Shown in pieces: positions 60,296-64,000 of a stretch of 64,000 nucleotides of DNA. The translations under genes and the position numbers were made by a program. The notes under the pieces were generated by a model. The model had not been told where the DNA came from. It was given only the letters and a program-made list of their open reading frames with translations, and searched no databases. The stretch spans positions 1 through 64,000 of the forward strand of contig JAEXNT010000015.1 of NCBI GenBank assembly GCA_023439545.1, given 5' to 3'. The first letter of the stretch is position 1. Each line of letters begins with the position of its first letter. The DNA is from Bacillota bacterium. Lineage in GTDB: Bacteria; Bacillota; Clostridia; Acetivibrionales; DTU013.

Positions 60296-60311
60296 CTTAT
60301 TTTCAGGGCGG

Positions 60312-60683
60312 TTATTTCGCAGCTATATGGCAGACGACAAGCTTGATATACTGTCCGTCAGCAACAGTAACATATTTTTAGTTTTTGAAATTGTCGTTTG
60401 ACACAATGCTATCCGTTGTACCTTTGGAATTCTTGCTCACTTCAACATAACTATTTATGGCTCCGGTGTCCGGAGTCAGCTTGTATTCACCCGGATTTAT
60501 ATCTTTACTGACTTTGTACATTCCTTCTTTATATGTTCTATCCGTCGGTTTTAGGCTAGGCGCATTATCCTGAGAATAGCCCTTTGCCCCTCTGAATTCC
60601 ATATATTGCCCATCCGACACGGTGATATATCGGTTTCCGTTGAAATTATCATTGGAAATAATGCTTTCAATGCTGCCTTTTTC
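60312..60683 (-). pseudogene. Remnant of a repeat-containing protein with an in-frame stop
   Basis: Minus-strand reading: a unit SNDNFNGNRYITVSDGQYMEF, a linker, MYKVSKDINPGEYKL, then a second unit SNDNFKN, stop TAA (60378-60380), and in the same frame KYVTVADGQYIKL to a final stop at 60312. The two YITVSDGQY/YVTVADGQY units are tandem domain repeats of a surface-type protein. The in-frame stop and the missing N-terminal part mark a pseudogene. Confidence 0.65.
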
Positions 60684-60705
60684 TTATTTTTTATAATTGC
60701 AGGAA

Positions 60706-62097
60706 TTATACCGCCGTGGAACGGATATCATCCGCTCTGGCCTTTCTGGCAGAAGTGTTCCTTAATAGCAGAGAGAAAGCAAACAACAGGGTTGAAAAGA
60801 CACCAATCGCCAAATATGCCAACCCGTACGCATTTGCCGAACTGCCGAAACTGCTTACCAGCGAACCGATTACTGCCGCGCTGATCATCTGCCCCGCACT
60901 CGAGAAAACAGACATAACACCCTGTGCAGCACTACGGTGCTCTTCAGCCACTTCGCTCAGCAGAATGTAACGGATCGGTGCACCCAGCATCCCGGACAGG
61001 CCGAAACCGATCAAAAAGGTTGTCACATAAAACATAACCAGACTTTCCGGGAATATGCCCAATAGGAAAAATCCCGCGGTCATGACCGATATTCCGAATA
61101 CAATAACCGGTTTCGCCCCCTTTTTATCCAGCATTCTTCCAAAACCAGGCGACCCCAGCGCCATTGCTATAACAGCCGGCATCAGCATGAAGCTGGACGT
61201 GGAGTTGCTGACCCCGAAAGCCGCAATGGTCAGCAAGGGAATGAATACCAGGCTTGCTTCGGCGAAACCTGCGCCGAAAGACAGCAGGTGCGTTATATTC
61301 AACTGTTTTTTCCCGAACAGCGCCGGAGAAATCAGCGGGTTTTCTACTCTTTTCTCAACGAAAACTACCAGTATCAGCAGGATAACAGCCGCCCCCAGAA
61401 AGGGCATGACATTCAGACCAATAATACTTTGAAAAAATCTTGTGGTATCAATACTATTTATTCCGTAAACAAATCCTACCAGCATCAAAGTGGTTAGCAC
61501 CGCTCCCAGCCAATCGAACGTACCTGTTGATTTCTTTGCAGCGGAGGGGAGATATCTGGCTGCAAGTATAATCAGCAGAATAGCAATTGGCAGGTTGACA
61601 ATGAATATCCACCGCCAGTCTGCCATCAGCAAAAGGCCGCCTATTACGGGACCGATGATGAAGGCAATTCCAAAAACCGCACCGATGATGCCCAATGCAC
61701 TTCCCCGTTTTTCAGGCGGAAAGGTGTCCCCTATGACAGCGGATGCAACAGGGAATATGCCACCGGCTCCAAATCCCTGCACGGCCCTTCCTGCCAAAAC
61801 AAAAACAAAGCTTGGGGAAATAGCTACCACCAGCGAACCCAGTGCAAATAGAACAACCGATAATATATAGATTTGTTTCCGCCCCAATGTATCCGACAGT
61901 TTGGCAAAGATCGGCGTACCGATGAGGTTCATGAGCACATATACCGTGAAAATCCAGGTCATGTCCCTGCTGCCTGCCTGGAACCAATCCCTGATCGGTT
62001 TCAGTGCCGGACCTACAATTGCAATATCCAGCGCACCCATCAATACACCAAGAAACAGTGTAAGTAAAATTTTATTATTTTGATTTTTAGCTTCCAT
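60706..62097 (-). CDS. MFS drug exporter, DHA2 (EmrB/QacA) type
   Basis: 463 residues from MEAKNQNNK; GAAGGA is upstream of 62097. About fourteen helices. Family motifs: GALDIAIVGPALKPI (helix 1), AKLSDTLGRKQIY (motif A), GRAVQGFGAGG and the motif C GIAFIIGPVIGGLL. Exports drugs or metabolites by proton antiport. Only intact gene in a segment of remnants bounded by direct repeats, so probably acquired. Confidence 0.88.
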   Translation of the reverse strand: MEAKNQNNKILLTLFLGVLMGALDIAIVGPALKPIRDWFQAGSRDMTWIFTVYVLMNLIGTPIFAKLSDTLGRKQIYILSVVLFALGSLVVAISPSFVFVLAGRAVQGFGAGGIFPVASAVIGDTFPPEKRGSALGIIGAVFGIAFIIGPVIGGLLLMADWRWIFIVNLPIAILLIILAARYLPSAAKKSTGTFDWLGAVLTTLMLVGFVYGINSIDTTRFFQSIIGLNVMPFLGAAVILLILVVFVEKRVENPLISPALFGKKQLNITHLLSFGAGFAEASLVFIPLLTIAAFGVSNSTSSFMLMPAVIAMALGSPGFGRMLDKKGAKPVIVFGISVMTAGFFLLGIFPESLVMFYVTTFLIGFGLSGMLGAPIRYILLSEVAEEHRSAAQGVMSVFSSAGQMISAAVIGSLVSSFGSSANAYGLAYLAIGVFSTLLFAFSLLLRNTSARKARADDIRSTAV

Positions 62098-62225
62098 AAC
62101 AATCCTTCTTTCAGCCAGACAAAATTCCTTATACCTTTTTCTGTATATATTAAATTCATCATACACTCAATAAGCATATGTTAAATATACCCAGGATTAA
62201 TAGAAGCAATCATTCAAGAAGGATA
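62098..62225. other. Spacer upstream of the MFS gene
   Basis: AT-rich, presumably holds the MFS promoter on the minus strand; nothing else supported. Confidence 0.3.
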
Positions 62226-62575
62226 TAATTTTCCTTTCCTATGGTACTGAAGGCTTGCTCATGTACTTTCCGGAGAATGATGTACGGCAAATCTTCAGGC
62301 TGCTAGCCACTCATTTTCCAGGTGCGCATATGTTTTTCAATGTTGTACACAGCTTCTTTGTCGGTAGAGCGATCAGCAGCACGTTCTTGTGGGGCCTGGA
62401 TAGAGCAAAGGACATAGAAAGTCTGAATTCCAATATTCGGTTGATGCGTTCGTGGAGTACAGGCGATTTGCTCAAAGAGCGTCAATCACTTTTCTTTCGG
62501 GTAATGAATGTCCTGCCCTCTACAAGAAACAGGGGCCAGATCCAGCATATTCAATTTGACGACTGGGTGAAATAG
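62226..62575 (+). pseudogene. Remnant of a leucine carboxyl methyltransferase-like SAM enzyme
   Basis: The frame IFLSYGTEGLLMYFPENDVRQIFRLLATHFPGAHMFF (about 62232 on) matches the central EG(V/L)LMYF block of the LCM/Tcmp methyltransferase family. The SAM-binding N-terminal half is missing, and the frame loses similarity after about residue 80. No ribosome binding site. A truncated pseudogene. Confidence 0.55.
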
Positions 62576-62900
62576 CTTCAAATACTCTTGGAAAATAATA
62601 CAAATCTTCCCGGCAGGGAGCGCGTAAAGCAGGATAAACAAAAATAATGAATTTTGTGGCCGGATGATTGTTTACCATCTGCCGGACGCCATCAATGTAC
62701 CGGTTGCAGTCACTGCAGTTTTCCAGTGCAGACTTCATATTCCCCGCAATGTATTCACTTTCGAGATACGGTTTAGATGAGGGAAAATCCACTTCAACGA
62801 TATCGCAGACTGCTTCCACATATTCCTTCGGAATACTGACTATGTTGGAGCCTGTCCATGATAGGATCGAATTACAAACCGGTTTTTCTCTTAGAAGCTG
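62520..62900 (-). pseudogene. Unidentified gene fragment
   Basis: An open minus-strand frame of 126 residues without a proper start (begins after a TAG at 62901-62903). It contains WTGSNIVSIPKEYVEAV, SDCNRYIDGVRQMV and TKFIIFVYPALRAP, which read like genuine protein, with FVYPA recalling SGNH-hydrolase-type enzymes. No match I can name. Opposite to and slightly overlapping the methyltransferase remnant. Confidence 0.35.
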
Positions 62901-63038
62901 CTAATCCTGCTCACCTCAAACATATTCATGAGCTCATGCTCGCTGGGCACCGTACCGTCGGGGCCAATCTGTTCCTGGTCAATCATCTCAAAGATCTTTT
63001 CTTACGATATAGTATTTGGGAGCCTTTTCCGTATGCAC
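62891..63038 (-). pseudogene. Truncated GntR-family regulator
   Basis: Minus strand: HTEKAPKYYIVRK, a one-base frame shift, then IFEMIDQEQIGPDGTVPSEHELMNMFEVSRI, ending at a stop (62891). This is the winged-helix N-terminus of a GntR repressor (PSEHELM...FxVSRIT). It breaks where RKAL would follow, so the effector domain and last helix are gone. GTG at 63038 could be the old start. Confidence 0.7.
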
Positions 63039-63186
63039 GTTTTACCAACTCCATTCAAACAGTATATATTATTATAACATGTTGATATGTCCACTTAAAT
63101 ATTAATACAGTTAACATAAAGTCAATAATATTGAAACTGTATTTTGCTGAACCACTATTGATGCACCCATGTTGTTCGCACACGGC

Positions 63187-63216
63187 AAAAAACCCACAGA
63201 AAACAATATCTGCGGG
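63187..63216 (-). terminator. Terminator of the GH43 gene
   Basis: Minus strand CCCGCAGA (63209-63216) pairs with TCTGTGGG (63093-type stem at 63193-63200), followed by six T residues, 40-70 bases past the GH43 stop. Confidence 0.75.
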
Positions 63217-63236
63217 CTTTCCATCAATTTCACCGG
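63205..63236. repeat. Right copy of a 32-bp direct repeat
   Basis: 31 of 32 identical to 60249-60280, same orientation, 2.96 kb apart. It overlaps the 5' arm of the GH43 terminator. Confidence 0.8.
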
Positions 63237-63257
63237 TATCTACCATTGAGTCCGGGT

Positions 63258-64000
63258 TTACTTTTGATCGTACGGTTCGATCGTCTGAATCGTACCGTCG
63301 CTGTTATACTTCAATTCGGTGTATTTCACGCAGCGTTTGTGGTTGACTCCGCCTGAGAGCGAGCAGTCATGGTAGAACAAATACCATTTATCCCTGAACT
63401 GCACTATCGAATGGTGTGTGGTCCATCCCAGCACGGGATTAAGTATCCTGCCCTTGTAAGCGAACGGGCCCTTCGGGCTTTTACCCACCGCATAAACGAG
63501 ATAATGGGTAGTACCCGTCGAATACGAAAGATAATACAATCCGTTATATTTGTGCATCCACGGACCTTCAAAGTATCTTCTGTCCTCATCTCCGGCCAGG
63601 ATGGGATTGCCTTCCTCATCGACTATCGATACTTCCTGCGAAGCCGATTTGAATGAAAGCAGGTCATCGCTCATTTCTGCAAATCTGGGCCCGAGTGCAG
63701 GTTCTGCCGGTTTGGGTCCGGCTGCAGCCGGATCGAATTTGCCGGTCTGCCACTTTTCAAGCTGACCGCCCCAAAGGCCGCCGAAATACATGTACGCCCT
63801 GCCGTCGTCGTCCATCAGGACGGCAGGATCTATACTGAAGCTGCCTTTGATATATTCATTCTGGGGCGTAAAAGGCCCGTGCGGGCATGAACTTGTCGCA
63901 ACGCCTATGCGGAAGATCCCGTCCTTGTCTCTCGCCGGGAAGAACAGATAATATGTGCCATTTTTACAGGCGGCGTCCGGAGCCCACATCTGCTTGCTCA
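63258..64000 (-). CDS. Glycoside hydrolase family 43-type enzyme, 5' part beyond window
   Basis: The visible C-terminal 247 residues have five-bladed beta-propeller features: SKQMWAPDAACKNGTYYLFF, the pKa-modulating Asp in SIDPAVLMDDDG, the general-acid Glu in RYFEGPWMHK and HHSIVQFRDKWYLFYHD. The family removes xylose or arabinose from hemicellulose. The first blade with the catalytic base is off the right edge, as is any signal peptide. Followed by a terminator. Specific substrate not predictable. Confidence 0.9.
   Translation of the reverse strand, partial: SKQMWAPDAACKNGTYYLFFPARDKDGIFRIGVATSSCPHGPFTPQNEYIKGSFSIDPAVLMDDDGRAYMYFGGLWGGQLEKWQTGKFDPAAAGPKPAEPALGPRFAEMSDDLLSFKSASQEVSIVDEEGNPILAGDEDRRYFEGPWMHKYNGLYYLSYSTGTTHYLVYAVGKSPKGPFAYKGRILNPVLGWTTHHSIVQFRDKWYLFYHDCSLSGGVNHKRCVKYTELKYNSDGTIQTIEPYDQK

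Noticed and set aside
63055..63246. 63-codon minus-strand ORF downstream of the GH43 gene
   Set aside because: It runs through the GH43 terminator and the direct repeat and has no family match.

Overview
The window is a bacterial chromosome segment that reads as a member of the Firmicutes, class Clostridia. The support is a complete S10-spc-alpha ribosomal cluster in Gram-positive order (with adk, map, a KOW-domain protein and infA between secY and rpmJ), a tRNA-sensing T-box leader, a Crh-like HPr, LonB beside clpX, ECF-transporter energising genes next to truA-rplM-rpsI, strong AGGAGG-type ribosome binding sites and frequent TTG starts. A glycosidase of the GH43 type at the right edge would fit a plant-polysaccharide degrader. 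Long versions of L17 and L22 may point to the Ruminiclostridium/Acetivibrio side of the class, but that is inference. No rRNA, tRNA, CRISPR array, intact insertion sequence or prophage was recognised.

Layout. 0-4 kb: end of a PHP-domain gene, a DUF402 protein, a cysteine-rich small protein, a lytic transglycosylase and tsaD, with a DnaA-box-like cluster between the last two. 4-8 kb: a heterodimeric ABC exporter. 8-16 kb: uppP, a secreted nuclease, and the proteostasis run tig-clpP-clpX-lonB. 15.5-24.8 kb: a phosphoesterase, uvrC, a Crh-like HPr, a PII protein without the uridylylation tyrosine, an ECF sigma/anti-sigma/membrane-protein operon, and amidohydrolase-tsaE-tsaB-rimI. 24.9-36.6 kb: rpsI-rplM-truA, a eukaryotic-type hexokinase, ecfT-ecfA2, a block of unrelated genes (anion permease, secreted alpha/beta hydrolase, methyltransferase, nitroreductase, small membrane protein, T-box-controlled trpS) and then ecfA1. 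36.8-53.7 kb: the ribosomal superoperon on the minus strand, ending upstream at rpsJ. 54-60 kb: a B12-binding radical SAM protein, nudC, flavodoxin, a cysteine synthase-like enzyme and hflX. 60-64 kb: a decayed region holding an MFS exporter and several gene remnants, then the GH43 gene cut by the window edge.

How it works together. Most of the window is housekeeping: ribosome assembly, secretion (secY), transcription (rpoA), initiation (infA), methionine removal (map), t6A tRNA modification (tsaB, tsaD, tsaE) and protein quality control. The regulatory layer is unusually visible: promoter-plus-hairpin leaders before rpsJ and rplM, internal promoters before rpsM and rplF, a Trp T-box, and several families of palindromic repeats that have entered intergenic spaces, including two inside the ribosomal superoperon.

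The points I would look at first are: the dispersed GGGGACA/TGTCCCC palindrome family (0.45, 21.3 and 46.7 kb), one copy of which supplies the stop codon of a gene; the 49-bp duplicated palindrome between rplN and rplX; the DnaA-box cluster between convergent genes at 2.6-2.9 kb; the split of ecfA1 from ecfA2-ecfT by a foreign-looking block; the hexokinase; the ECF sigma operon with a bactofilin-like output protein; and a 3-kb decayed segment bounded by 32-bp direct repeats.
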